A stretch of 20,452 nt of DNA, taken from a virus. The DNA lies in IMG/VR virus record IMGVR_UViG_3300008110_008300, positions 3,145 to 23,596 of that record. The stretch is one strand, 5' to 3'. Shown here in pieces: positions 1 through 6,586 of the stretch. Made by a program: the position numbers and the translations under genes. Numbering within the stretch: the stretch's first letter is position 1; each line of letters starts with the position of its first letter. Below the pieces are notes generated by a model that had not been told where the DNA came from, did no database searches, and saw only the letters and a list, made by a program, of their open reading frames with translations.

Positions 1-1
1 G

Positions 2-145
2 GCTACAATTCATCACACATGTAACAACTGTGATTCTGAATTTACAATTAAATATGATGTAGAAAAATGTGAAGATGATCCTCATTTCTGTCCGTTTTGC
101 TCAGAGTACATACTGGAAAGCGATACAGAAGATGAGGATGATTAA
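2..145 (+). CDS. Zinc-ribbon small protein, 3' part only
   Basis: This frame is open from the left edge to a TAA stop and encodes 47 residues; the start lies outside the window. It carries two CxxC pairs (HHTCNNC near the start and FCPFC about 22 residues later), the pattern of a small zinc ribbon, then a very acidic tail (ESDTEDEDD). Small proteins of this kind are common in phage genomes and their function is usually unknown. It converges with the reverse-strand gene that follows, and the two stop codons overlap. Zinc binding is inferred from cysteine spacing only. Confidence 0.7.
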   Translation, partial: ATIHHTCNNCDSEFTIKYDVEKCEDDPHFCPFCSEYILESDTEDEDD

Positions 146-582
146 GATTTCTGTTTACAGTTTTCAAAATGCCAACGTTGCATGACCATACCTTTTCCGG
201 TCTTTTTGCAATGTGGACAAACCACCACATTTTTAGTGTGGTGGTCATTATTTTTATGCCAATCTGAATGAGCAGGTATTTTTTTACCTGTCTTGTTTAT
301 TCTCAGTTTGTTCTTTATTTCCTCAGACATAGGTTTTTCATAATTAGGATTATTTGAACCTAATTTTGATTGCCTATAGTTTTCTCTCATCTCATCCGTT
401 ATTACTTTTTTTCTTGCAGCTATACCACAAAGTCTTCTTGTTTCGGGCGAGTTGGGAATACCTTTGTTCCATGACGGAACTTTTTCACATTTCATATCAT
501 CTTGTGTTAATGGATTTTGTTTTATCCACTTTCTCATCTCAATGAATATATCATCTAGTGGGTCTGGCGTATAAATAATCAT
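142..582 (-). CDS. NUMOD3-containing homing-endonuclease-like protein
   Basis: This 146-residue reverse-strand protein has two copies of the NUMOD3 pattern: SWNKGIPNSPETRR near residue 38 and a GSNNPNYEKPMSEE unit near residue 75. It ends in a zinc-finger-like tail (CPHCKKTGKG...WHFENC). NUMOD3 modules bind DNA in phage GIY-YIG and HNH homing nucleases. No GIY-YIG or HNH catalytic block is visible, so this is either a stand-alone DNA-binding protein or a nuclease that lost its catalytic half. The start is supported by AAAGGA upstream. Its strand is opposite to nearly all neighbours, as is usual for a transferred homing gene. Confidence 0.75.
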   Translation of the reverse strand: MIIYTPDPLDDIFIEMRKWIKQNPLTQDDMKCEKVPSWNKGIPNSPETRRLCGIAARKKVITDEMRENYRQSKLGSNNPNYEKPMSEEIKNKLRINKTGKKIPAHSDWHKNNDHHTKNVVVCPHCKKTGKGMVMQRWHFENCKQKS

Positions 583-660
583 GCTGACATTCCTTTACAA
601 TGTTAGAGTGGGTGCGACTGTGGTGGTTGGCGACCCACAACTATTTATAAGGATGATTGT

Positions 661-1076
661 GTGTGGTTGTATAACGATATAGAATTTACAGAGAATGATA
701 TTGAAAAATATTTTGGTTTTGTATATCTTATTGAAAATAAAATTAGTGGCCGCAAGTATGTGGGTAAGAAATTATTCACACGAGCCGGCACAAAACAAAT
801 CAAAGGCAAAAAGAAAAAGGTTCGCCTATCCTCGGGATGGGAGAACTATTGGTCTTCGTCTGTTGGTCTTCGTCTGAAGAATTAAAGGCTGATGTTAAGA
901 AACTAGGAGAGGAGAACTTTGCTCGTAAGATATTGTACCTATGCAAAACTAGGTCTGAATGTTCATATAGAGAAACTAAGGAGATTTTTATCAGAGATGC
1001 ACTACTAACCACAGAATATTACAATTCATGGGTATCTTGTAAAATACACAAGGCACATGTGTTGAATAAACTATGA
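661..1076 (+). pseudogene. GIY-YIG endonuclease gene, frameshifted
   Basis: The first frame starts at a GTG with AAGGA upstream. It encodes a GIY-YIG N-terminus (FGFVYLIEN...GRKYVGKK) and runs off frame to a stop at 885. The rest of the protein (SEELKADVKKLGEENFARKI...YYNSWVSCKI) continues in another frame to 1076. The break coincides with a perfect 14-bp tandem duplication (849-876). Removing one copy gives an uninterrupted 133-residue protein reading ENYWSSSEELKADVKK. The gene is therefore probably inactivated in this genome, unless an assembly error or recoding is involved. Confidence 0.8.
849..876 (+). repeat. 14-bp tandem duplication inside the GIY-YIG gene
   Basis: TTGGTCTTCGTCTG occurs at 849-862 and again, without a gap, at 863-876. 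Fourteen is not a multiple of three, so the duplication shifts the reading frame of the nuclease gene. Confidence 0.95.
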
Positions 1077-1120
1077 AATACTGTAAAGAACCCGATTCGC
1101 TACCTAAGAGAAGGAAGTCT

Positions 1121-1867
1121 ATGGCTCGCAAGACAACTGCCAATACAATCATTGAAACTGAAAGAGTTTCAAGACCAAGCAATCACCTCAAACTGAGGCT
1201 TGATGACCTTAAAACATTTGACCCATTGACAGAGAATCAAAGACTATTCTTTGATGCATACAAACGAGGAGATTATTTCGTAGCACTACATGGTGTTGCA
1301 GGTACAGGTAAAACATTCTGTGCATTGTATAAGGCCATTGAAGAAGTAATGGATAAGTCCAATCCATTTGGTAAGATTATTGTTGTACGCTCTGCTGTAC
1401 AAAGCCGTGAGATTGGTCACCTGCCGGGTGATGTGAATGAGAAGATGGAAATCTATCAACAACCGTATCGCCAAATCTGTGAGACACTATTTGGTCGTAA
1501 GGATGCATGGGATAGACTAGAGGAACAAGGCCACATTGAATTCATATCTACATCATTCATTCGTGGTATGTCCTTTGATGATGCCATCATTATTGTAGAT
1601 GAAATGCAGAATATGACCTTTGAAGAAATCGATACAGTAATGACCCGTGTTGGTTATCGTTCAAAGATTATTTGGTGTGGTGACTACAGGCAGACCGACC
1701 TGAACAAGAAGAAGAATGATGTATCAGGTATTCTTAAATTCTTTGATGTTGCACACCATATGAATGCCTTCACTCGCATTGAGTTTACACCTGATGATAT
1801 TGTACGCTCATCATTGGTGAAAGACTACATTCTTGCCAAACTACAGTATGAGGATGCAATGGATTAA
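1121..1867 (+). CDS. phoH: PhoH-like P-loop ATPase
   Basis: The 248-residue product has a Walker A motif GVAGTGKT (residues 58-65), the PhoH-typical RSAVQSREIGHLPG stretch (90-103) and a Walker B IIIVDEMQN (156-164, acidic pair 160-161). PhoH proteins are cytoplasmic ATPases related to superfamily 1 helicases and very common in marine and T4-like phages; their phage role is unsettled. I chose the ATG at 1121 because AAGGAAG lies just upstream. An in-frame ATG at 1073 overlaps the previous stop as ATGA and would add 16 residues, but has no clear ribosome site. The family call is firm. Confidence 0.95.
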   Translation: MARKTTANTIIETERVSRPSNHLKLRLDDLKTFDPLTENQRLFFDAYKRGDYFVALHGVAGTGKTFCALYKAIEEVMDKSNPFGKIIVVRSAVQSREIGHLPGDVNEKMEIYQQPYRQICETLFGRKDAWDRLEEQGHIEFISTSFIRGMSFDDAIIIVDEMQNMTFEEIDTVMTRVGYRSKIIWCGDYRQTDLNKKKNDVSGILKFFDVAHHMNAFTRIEFTPDDIVRSSLVKDYILAKLQYEDAMD

Positions 1868-1898
1868 GGCAATAGAGTCCGAACTCTAGTGAAAATTG

Positions 1899-1927
1899 TT
1901 GCAGCTGCACATATATACTAGTATAAT
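1899..1927 (+). promoter_or_regulatory. Possible sigma70-type promoter
   Basis: TTGCAG (1899-1904) and a perfect TATAAT (1922-1927) are separated by 17 bp in the gap after phoH. A small hairpin (TAGAGT at 1873 with ACTCTA at 1883) lies just before it. The -35 match is weak. Confidence 0.45.
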
Positions 1928-1946
1928 CACTAATATCGTAAACACT

Positions 1947-2105
1947 ATGTTCGGACTCATTTCTTACCTATTATCCTTCTTTGAAGGCAACAGTTACCAA
2001 TCACGCTTGGACAGATACCTTTCTAGCCGTAATGTATCTGATGCCTCACAATTAGAACACTATGTTAGAGAGTTTGAACGTAACCAACATAAGGCATATC
2101 TGTGA
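1947..2105 (+). CDS. Small DUF3563-like protein
   Basis: The 52-residue product begins with a hydrophobic stretch (MFGLISYLLSFF) and continues SRLDRYLSSRNVSDASQLEHYVREFER, which resembles the short DUF3563 family (a YL..s.d..dLE.r.r pattern). No function is established for that family. There is no clear Shine-Dalgarno sequence. The gene lies 20 nt after a possible promoter and its stop overlaps the GTG start of the next small gene. Confidence 0.6.
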   Translation: MFGLISYLLSFFEGNSYQSRLDRYLSSRNVSDASQLEHYVREFERNQHKAYL

Positions 2106-2200
2106 AAAACATTCTAAACACAATCTATAAAGCATTTGCAACCCTCGGTAGTTTCACTAAGGAATACCGAGACTTCAAATACGGTGCAACCCGCCGTTAA
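2102..2200 (+). CDS. Very small basic protein, 32 aa
   Basis: A GTG start overlaps the TGA of the previous gene (GTGA), and AAGG lies about 6 nt upstream. The product (KNILNTIYKAFATLGSFT then a basic YRDFKYGATRR tail) is small and positively charged. I do not recognise it. The start/stop overlap is the coupling seen throughout this region, which supports real translation. Confidence 0.5.
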   Translation: MKNILNTIYKAFATLGSFTKEYRDFKYGATRR

Positions 2201-2227
2201 TTCAACTATCGTCTAAGGAGATAAACC

Positions 2228-2476
2228 ATGGCCAATTCTATTTTCACACCATTATATTTTGCAAACTACTTCGTTGACCAAGTACAAGATGCAAAAAACA
2301 AGGTCGTTGATACATTCGTGTATGATGACAAAATCAAAACTTCTATCAAAGATTTCGTTGAAGCACAACGTGATTTCACTAAGCAAGTAAACCGCACAAC
2401 CAATGAAGTGGTTGAGTTGTCTACAGTTGCAATGAAAGAGGTTGCTGAGAAGGCAGCCAAAGCCATCAAGCTTTAA
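2228..2476 (+). CDS. Small phasin-like helical protein
   Basis: The 82-residue product is preceded by a near-perfect ribosome site (CTAAGGAG). It is largely alpha-helical and charged, with a pattern (EAQRDFTKQVNRTTNEVVELSTVAMKEVAEKAAKAIK) like the amphipathic helices of phasins, the proteins that coat polyhydroxyalkanoate granules. The phasin resemblance is compositional and could be coincidental. There are no catalytic motifs. Confidence 0.65.
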   Translation: MANSIFTPLYFANYFVDQVQDAKNKVVDTFVYDDKIKTSIKDFVEAQRDFTKQVNRTTNEVVELSTVAMKEVAEKAAKAIKL

Positions 2477-2485
2477 TTGTGCATA

Positions 2486-2514
2486 CATATGTCCTGAGGA
2501 GACCGGGACATATG
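2486..2514 (+). promoter_or_regulatory. Translation-control hairpin, SD in loop and ATG in stem
   Basis: CATATGTCC (2486-2494) is perfectly complementary to GGACATATG (2506-2514). The 11-nt loop holds the ribosome site AGGAGA (2497-2502), and the last three bases of the 3' strand are the ATG of the next gene. The fold would expose the Shine-Dalgarno sequence while hiding the start codon. Confidence 0.6.
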
Positions 2515-2766
2515 AGAAGACTAATTGCACATAGACCATCCAAGAAATTCATGGACACAGCATACACGGCACAATCGTGGGCACCAACTGAACGTAATGG
2601 TTGGATTATTAAATTTTCAATCTTTAATGATGACCATATAATGTTGGTGTTTACCTCAAGGTATACAGGGCAAACGGTCATTAGAGAATTTAGTAGTGAA
2701 AATGATGCGGTAGACTTTATAAACCTTGTCATTGAACTAGACCCTCACGACTGGAACGAGATTTAA
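2512..2766 (+). CDS. Hypothetical phage protein, 84 aa
   Basis: The product contains a compact alpha/beta-looking segment (GWIIKFSIFNDDHIMLVFTSRYTG...AVDFINLVIELDPHDW) and no motif I recognise. The ATG at 2512 is favoured by AGGAGA 9 nt upstream. An in-frame GTG at 2479 would add 11 residues but would place the whole hairpin inside the coding region. A strong terminator follows the stop, so this is the last gene of its transcript. Confidence 0.7.
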   Translation: MRRLIAHRPSKKFMDTAYTAQSWAPTERNGWIIKFSIFNDDHIMLVFTSRYTGQTVIREFSSENDAVDFINLVIELDPHDWNEI

Positions 2767-2769
2767 ACC

Positions 2770-2796
2770 AACCCGCCACTAGGCGGGTTTCTTTTT
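2770..2796 (+). terminator. Rho-independent terminator
   Basis: AACCCGCC (2770-2777) pairs with GGCGGGTT (2782-2789) across a 4-nt loop, followed by TCTTTTT. This is the clearest intrinsic terminator in the first 14 kb and closes the phoH-side transcript. Confidence 0.93.
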
Positions 2797-2798
2797 GG

Positions 2799-2825
2799 TT
2801 GCCTACATATTATTGCCACTATACT
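2799..2825 (+). promoter_or_regulatory. Weak promoter candidate after the terminator
   Basis: TTGCCT (2799-2804) and TATACT (2820-2825) are 15 bp apart. A promoter is expected here because transcription must restart after the terminator, and TATACT is the -10 used by the strong promoters elsewhere in the window. Spacing and the -35 match are poor. Confidence 0.3.
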
Positions 2826-2842
2826 ACGATAAAGAGTGTATA

Positions 2843-3049
2843 ATGCAACCAATGATAAAATTTAAATTTAAAGCAGATGAATTGCTAGCTACACCTAGGC
2901 CGCCATTCATACCATATGAGATTAAACAATATGAACCATTTGATAGAGAAATCGGAGATAAACTATCATCTACCGAACAACCCCCAAGCACAAGCCTGCC
3001 TGAACAAATTATGCCTACTGGTAATACAGGAATGCATACAGGCAATTAA
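2843..3049 (+). CDS. Hypothetical proline-rich phage protein, 68 aa
   Basis: The ATG at 2843 has AAAGAG 5 nt upstream. The N-terminal half (IKFKFKADELLATPRPPFIPYEIKQYEPFDREIGDKL) looks like real coding sequence; the C-terminal third is Ser/Thr/Pro-rich. It overlaps the next gene in a different frame by more than 100 nt, so its tail may have been shaped by the other frame. No family is recognised. Confidence 0.5.
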   Translation: MQPMIKFKFKADELLATPRPPFIPYEIKQYEPFDREIGDKLSSTEQPPSTSLPEQIMPTGNTGMHTGN

Positions 3050-3152
3050 AGATGCCGATGAAACCCACGCATATACTACATTTGATAAGGATATGATTGG
3101 TGGTACAAAACAGCGGTGTGTTACCAGTATTAAAGAGAGGTTTAGTTTATGA
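2931..3152 (+). CDS. Small phage protein of the 'MN..I...' type
   Basis: The 73-residue product has the layout of a common small phage family: a MNHLIEK start, a central LNKLCLLVIQECIQAI helix, a TTFDKDMIGGTKQR segment and a final I(K)ERF end. Function is unknown. The start at 2931 gives the family-typical N-terminus, with an alternative ATG at 2916. No good ribosome site is seen, suggesting coupling to the overlapping upstream gene. Its TGA overlaps the next ATG. Confidence 0.65.
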   Translation: MNHLIEKSEINYHLPNNPQAQACLNKLCLLVIQECIQAIKDADETHAYTTFDKDMIGGTKQRCVTSIKERFSL

Positions 3153-3436
3153 GTAGGCAAGATGATAAAGATAAACGCACCAGTAGGTTACATGCTGATG
3201 ATACTGCAATTAGAAAACAAGTTAAGATTGCTAAAGCACATGGCATAGAGATAAAAGAACCACACAAACTAGTCAAGCATCATGCATTGGACTGTGGTGT
3301 GCCTAATTGTCCGTTGTGCTCAAGTCCACGTAAGACATACAAAGAGCCAACGATACAAGAGAAGTCCTTTGACCAAACAAAGGCATGGGTTGATGTACCA
3401 GTACCCAAACCACAGGCAGTGGTGCGGCAGATATGA
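3149..3436 (+). CDS. Conserved phage protein with CxxC, 95 aa
   Basis: The core KQVKIAKAHGIEIKEPHKL then HHALDCGVPNCPLCSSPRK matches a small protein widespread in large phages. The two cysteine pairs in CGVPNCPLC could bind zinc. The N-terminus is highly charged and the C-terminus is unlike the core. The ATG overlaps the previous stop (ATGA) and follows GAGAGG. No function is known to me. Confidence 0.75.
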   Translation: MSRQDDKDKRTSRLHADDTAIRKQVKIAKAHGIEIKEPHKLVKHHALDCGVPNCPLCSSPRKTYKEPTIQEKSFDQTKAWVDVPVPKPQAVVRQI

Positions 3437-3552
3437 TTAAACTTCGCTTTGGTCTATTGACACCGAACGAGGCTCTTGATACAATGGCTAGACTATCAGA
3501 CCAAATTGGCATGGATTTGTATGATGAAATTGACTATATTAAGAAACGATAA
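3433..3552 (+). CDS. Small hypothetical protein, 39 aa
   Basis: An ATG overlaps the previous TGA and opens a 39-residue frame (MIKLRFGLLTPNEALDTMARLSDQ then a charged end) that stops 2 nt before the exonuclease gene. It has the same coupling as its neighbours and no recognisable domain. Confidence 0.6.
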   Translation: MIKLRFGLLTPNEALDTMARLSDQIGMDLYDEIDYIKKR

Positions 3553-3554
3553 CA

Positions 3555-4154
3555 ATGTTTATATTTGATGTGGAGACACTAGGTAAAGAGTCCAACTCGG
3601 TCATACTGAGCATGGCGGCAATCTATTTTGATACGACCAAGACACCATCACACACCGAACTACGTGAGTCGGCATTCTTTGTAAAGTTTGATGTTGAAGA
3701 CCAAATCAAGCGATTGAACCGCAAGGTCGGTAAGAGTACAATGGAATGGTGGTCGAAGCAATGTGAGAATGTCCGTACTGTATCATTCAAACCAAATAAG
3801 GCAATTGATGTTAAGTTTGAAGATGGCTATGAAGACATGAGGGCATGGGCAAAGTCTAAGAACGACACCAACTGTTGGATATGGGCACGTGGCAACCTAG
3901 ACCAATTGATACTTGATTCATTTGAAGAACAACTAGAGATAGAACCTATCTGGCCATTCGCACGGTGGCGTGATGTCCGTACTGCCATTGACTTTCTGTA
4001 TGGTACTACAAAGGGTTATTGTAAGGTGGTGACACCGCCTTGGGTTGAGACATTTGATAAAGATTTGCATATCACTAAGCACAACCCTATTGATGATTGT
4101 GTATTGGATGCTATGATGTTAATGTATGGAGTTGGTAATGAAACACTTGTATAA
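3555..4154 (+). CDS. DexA-like 3'-5' exonuclease (DEDD superfamily)
   Basis: The 199-residue product starts with FIFDVETLG, the first DEDD exonuclease motif (D5, E7). An acidic GNLDQLILDSFEE segment near residue 115 is the likely second motif, and HNPIDDCVLDAMM (H176, D180/D181) is the third. The arrangement matches Rv2179c-like and T4 DexA-type exonucleases, which degrade DNA or RNA from the 3' end. It is in the size range of a single-domain family member. The start has only a weak purine-rich leader. The family is secure, the substrate is not. Confidence 0.85.
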   Translation: MFIFDVETLGKESNSVILSMAAIYFDTTKTPSHTELRESAFFVKFDVEDQIKRLNRKVGKSTMEWWSKQCENVRTVSFKPNKAIDVKFEDGYEDMRAWAKSKNDTNCWIWARGNLDQLILDSFEEQLEIEPIWPFARWRDVRTAIDFLYGTTKGYCKVVTPPWVETFDKDLHITKHNPIDDCVLDAMMLMYGVGNETLV

Positions 4155-4392
4155 ATCAACCAAGGTGATATTTGATGCTCACCAAAAACAATATGAGGTC
4201 TACTATAAGAATTGGTTTGTTTGGCATTACGATTCTTGTTACAAATATGATGACCGGGATAGTAAAGGTTATTTACCATCACCTGTGCATTATTGTGATA
4301 AGTTGCAAGCAGAGAAGCGGGCAATTGAAAGAGCTCAATCAATGTTAAACACGGTTGAGGTCTGGAAACAAAGTCAAGTTTTTTATTATTAG
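4138..4392 (+). CDS. Hypothetical phage protein, 84 aa
   Basis: The product is rich in Tyr and Trp (VIFDAHQKQYEVYYKNWFVWHYDSCYKYDD). It ends in a helical segment (KRAIERAQSMLNTVEVW). The ATG at 4138, with GGAG 6 nt upstream, is preferred over 4126. It overlaps the 3' end of the exonuclease gene by 17 nt, suggesting translational coupling. No function is recognised. Confidence 0.7.
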   Translation: MKHLYKSTKVIFDAHQKQYEVYYKNWFVWHYDSCYKYDDRDSKGYLPSPVHYCDKLQAEKRAIERAQSMLNTVEVWKQSQVFYY

Positions 4393-4401
4393 GATTAAGC
4401 A

Positions 4402-4866
4402 ATGAGTAACCTAGAGAAACATGCCAAGTTAGAATTCAAGGCTGCAGGTTGGTTAGATGATGATGGTAATTACATTGATGAAATGCAAGAGGCTGTATGC
4501 CGCCATGTACTGGCCTTGTTAGATGTATTCTCAGCCGAAGGCCATTCAGGCTCATCAGCACCATATACAGTTGACCTATTTAAGAAACTGGCTATGTTTG
4601 AACCAGTTGTACCATTGACAGGTGAAGACTGGGAATGGCATGAGGCAAGTGAAGGTGTATTTCAGAACATTAGGTGTTCGCATGTATTTAAACAGGAAGA
4701 TAGATTTGATGGACAGGCATATGATATTGACGGCAAAATCTTTTGGGAATGGTACACCGATGAAAATGGTGAAGCAAGCAAATCGTACTTTACCGGCAGA
4801 GACAGTTGCGTTCCTATTACTTTCCCGTATACACCTGTTAGGACCTATGAGGAATATAAAGAATGA
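4402..4866 (+). CDS. Conserved phage protein, 154 aa
   Basis: The middle contains a signature of a frequent phage family: LLDVFSAEGHSGSSAPYTV, then LFKKLAMFEPVVPLTGEDWEW, then QNIRCSHVFK and QAYDIDGKIFW, ending RDSCVPITFPYTP. Function is unknown. The ATG follows AGGA, and the TGA overlaps the next start (ATGA). Length and motif order look complete. Confidence 0.85.
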   Translation: MSNLEKHAKLEFKAAGWLDDDGNYIDEMQEAVCRHVLALLDVFSAEGHSGSSAPYTVDLFKKLAMFEPVVPLTGEDWEWHEASEGVFQNIRCSHVFKQEDRFDGQAYDIDGKIFWEWYTDENGEASKSYFTGRDSCVPITFPYTPVRTYEEYKE

Positions 4867-5150
4867 GCGAAGAACTGGTTGCAAAACGTGAAAAGTATTG
4901 GTGGGAACATTATCCGTTGCACCAACTATGGTGTAATGATGCCTGTCCATTGGTGCCAAGGTTTGAGTACCGCAAGGGTGATGAATGGAATGCCAATAAT
5001 TGGTCATTGCATTGGTTAATCTTTCATATTTGGACACTAGAACATTTTAGTTTTGGTGTTGATGCCAATTTACAATCAGATAGTATTTCTCTTGGCCAAC
5101 TATTGCGCCGTAGACCGGCATTAAAGAATGAACGTGGCGAGTATAATTAA
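4863..5150 (+). CDS. Hypothetical phage protein, 95 aa, Trp-rich
   Basis: The start overlaps the previous stop. The product has many aromatic residues (YWWEHYPLHQLW; NNWSLHWLIFHIWTLEHFSFGVD) and a basic C-terminus. I recognise no domain. Position between conserved phage genes and the ATGA coupling support expression. Confidence 0.7.
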   Translation: MSEELVAKREKYWWEHYPLHQLWCNDACPLVPRFEYRKGDEWNANNWSLHWLIFHIWTLEHFSFGVDANLQSDSISLGQLLRRRPALKNERGEYN

Positions 5151-5158
5151 GGAATATA

Positions 5159-5509
5159 ATGATACACCATTATGAAAATTATAATATTATTGGTGATGTA
5201 TACCGAGATACTGAGGTTTATTCGGTCATAGATAACCTACAGTTGGATAAGCTTGTATTGTCTCAGGTGGTACTACACAAATTTCAAAAGACTAGAGGCC
5301 ATGTACATGAGGGTGTGGAAGAGGTCTATTTCTTCCAGTTTGGTACAGGCCAGATGGTAGTTGATACCGAGACTGTGACCGTGGGTGCTGGTTCTATTGT
5401 ATTGGTGCCAGATGGCCAGTTTCATAAGGTTATTAATACAGGCCTCTCCGACCTCATATTCCATACAGTTTACAACAAAACAGAGAATAGAACAGTATAT
5501 GCAAAATAA
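5159..5509 (+). CDS. Cupin-domain protein
   Basis: The 116-residue product is a single small cupin beta-barrel. Motif 1 reads GHVHEGVEEVYFFQFGTG with metal ligands H48, H50 and E54. Motif 2 reads PDGQFHKVINTG with H89. Cupins of this size include sugar-phosphate isomerases and dioxygenases, but the fold alone does not set the reaction. A good ribosome site (AAGGAA) precedes the ATG. It sits in a run of unrelated small phage genes, so context does not narrow the role. Confidence 0.85.
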   Translation: MIHHYENYNIIGDVYRDTEVYSVIDNLQLDKLVLSQVVLHKFQKTRGHVHEGVEEVYFFQFGTGQMVVDTETVTVGAGSIVLVPDGQFHKVINTGLSDLIFHTVYNKTENRTVYAK

Positions 5510-5681
5510 CCATTGGGGTGAACCGGATGATATTGAGCCAATGCCAGATTGGATGTTGGCCGAGACACACCGCAATCCAAACTATAGACCAGCCAGAGGC
5601 AAGACCCTAACCGAATCTATCATGGAGGCGATGAAGAAACCTCCAGTACCGATTATTATACAAGAGCCACCAAATGAATGA
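5499..5681 (+). CDS. Hypothetical proline-rich protein, 60 aa
   Basis: The ATG overlaps the end of the cupin gene by 11 nt and the frame ends inside the next gene. The product is acidic at its start (NNHWGEPDDIEPMPDWML) and proline-rich at its end (KKPPVPIIIQEPP). No ribosome site is obvious, so translation probably depends on the upstream gene. No family is recognised. Confidence 0.6.
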   Translation: MQNNHWGEPDDIEPMPDWMLAETHRNPNYRPARGKTLTESIMEAMKKPPVPIIIQEPPNE

Positions 5682-5889
5682 TGATAAACTAGTTGAGATG
5701 ATTAGAGAGGTTGACAACACCTTTGCCGTATTGATAGAGAAATACCAATTACCGCCATTGTCTTTCAGCTCTATCATACTTGCACGAATCTTACTGATTA
5801 ACGAGAGCTGTGGTACTGGCCAAGACTTCCGCCAGTTGTTATCCGAAGTGGCAGTAAAACCGCCAAAGAGCCAAGAGGTCGTACATTGA
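5674..5889 (+). CDS. Hypothetical phage protein, 71 aa
   Basis: The product is helical with a hydrophobic centre (LPPLSFSSIILARILLINE) followed by QDFRQLLSEVAV. It overlaps both neighbours (8 nt upstream; the TGA is shared with a TTG start downstream). I cannot assign a function. Confidence 0.65.
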   Translation: MNDDKLVEMIREVDNTFAVLIEKYQLPPLSFSSIILARILLINESCGTGQDFRQLLSEVAVKPPKSQEVVH

Positions 5890-6152
5890 CCGATAAGTTT
5901 ATAGTATCCGGTACGTACCAAGAGTTCCTACAGTATACCGAGAGGAAGCAAGGTGATGGTGTATTCTACCGCTACGTGGAGAATGTTTATACTATTATGG
6001 GTCTAAACGAGATAGAAGGTTATTACATTGGTACATGGAGAGATAAACCAGGCATTAGTGATATCATGCAACACATTGCCATTATTAAGGCTGCGACAAG
6101 GGTAAACTATACCCATAAAATGCTGAGATCCACCAATAAATTGATACCATGA
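5886..6152 (+). CDS. Hypothetical phage protein, 88 aa, TTG start
   Basis: Translation appears to start at TTG overlapping the previous TGA, with AGAGG about 8 nt upstream. The product (KFIVSGTYQEFLQYTERK ... RYVENVYTIMGL ... GYYIGTWRDKPG) has an alpha/beta pattern similar to small conserved phage proteins of unknown role. The TGA overlaps the next ATG. Confidence 0.7.
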   Translation: MTDKFIVSGTYQEFLQYTERKQGDGVFYRYVENVYTIMGLNEIEGYYIGTWRDKPGISDIMQHIAIIKAATRVNYTHKMLRSTNKLIP

Positions 6153-6295
6153 TAGAATTCAAAGACCTACAGTCGGATGATCCAATTATTCAAGGAGAAC
6201 TTGATATGCTAAAAGAATTAAACCCTATATTCCTACGTATAGAAGACCTGCCAGATGACTATGAAATGCCTAAGGAGTATAACCATGGACATTGA
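6149..6295 (+). CDS. Small acidic protein, 48 aa
   Basis: The ATG overlaps the previous stop (ATGA). The product is acidic (QSDDPIIQGELDMLKELN; EDLPDDYEMPKEYN) with no recognised domain. The last codons overlap the start of the following membrane peptide and contain its ribosome site (AAGGAG). Confidence 0.6.
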   Translation: MIEFKDLQSDDPIIQGELDMLKELNPIFLRIEDLPDDYEMPKEYNHGH

Positions 6296-6371
6296 CATAA
6301 TCATTTTCATTGCAACCATAGCCATTACTGTTGCTGTAGTATTATGGGATATGAATAAGGATAAAAAATGA
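6285..6371 (+). CDS. Single-pass membrane peptide, 28 aa
   Basis: A strong ribosome site (CTAAGGAG) precedes the ATG. The peptide is MDIDIIIFIATIAITVAVVL followed by WDMNKDKK: one transmembrane helix with a positively charged cytoplasmic end. The gene overlaps the preceding one by 11 nt, and its stop overlaps the next ATG. The role is unknown; peptides like this are frequent in phage early regions. Confidence 0.65.
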   Translation: MDIDIIIFIATIAITVAVVLWDMNKDKK

Positions 6372-6586
6372 GTGGCGCAGGCATAACAGGCTTCATTGAA
6401 ATCTTTGAAGGTCGGCTGAACAAGATGAAGTTACACCTCAAAGAAGAACTAACCAAGGCCAAGAGTGATAGAGACCGTAAGTCCATACGCCGAAGTATTG
6501 CTGATGCACGTAAACTAAACAAGACGCTAAAAGAGATGCGTAATGCCGATACCAAACTATGTCCACATTGTGGAGAGAAATTATGA
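6368..6586 (+). CDS. Coiled-coil protein with CxxC tail, 72 aa
   Basis: The product has a long basic helix (residues about 10-60; LNKMKLHLKEELTKAKSDRD...) and ends in LCPHCGEKL, half of a zinc ribbon that could dimerise around a metal. It overlaps both neighbours by ATGA. Its position directly before an HNH/HTH gene is notable, but no functional link is shown. Confidence 0.7.
   Translation: MSGAGITGFIEIFEGRLNKMKLHLKEELTKAKSDRDRKSIRRSIADARKLNKTLKEMRNADTKLCPHCGEKL

Noticed and set aside
2228-2476. Assigning the 82-residue protein firmly as a phasin
   Set aside because: Only helix character and charge pattern support it. No PHA-related gene is nearby, so it is left as phasin-like.
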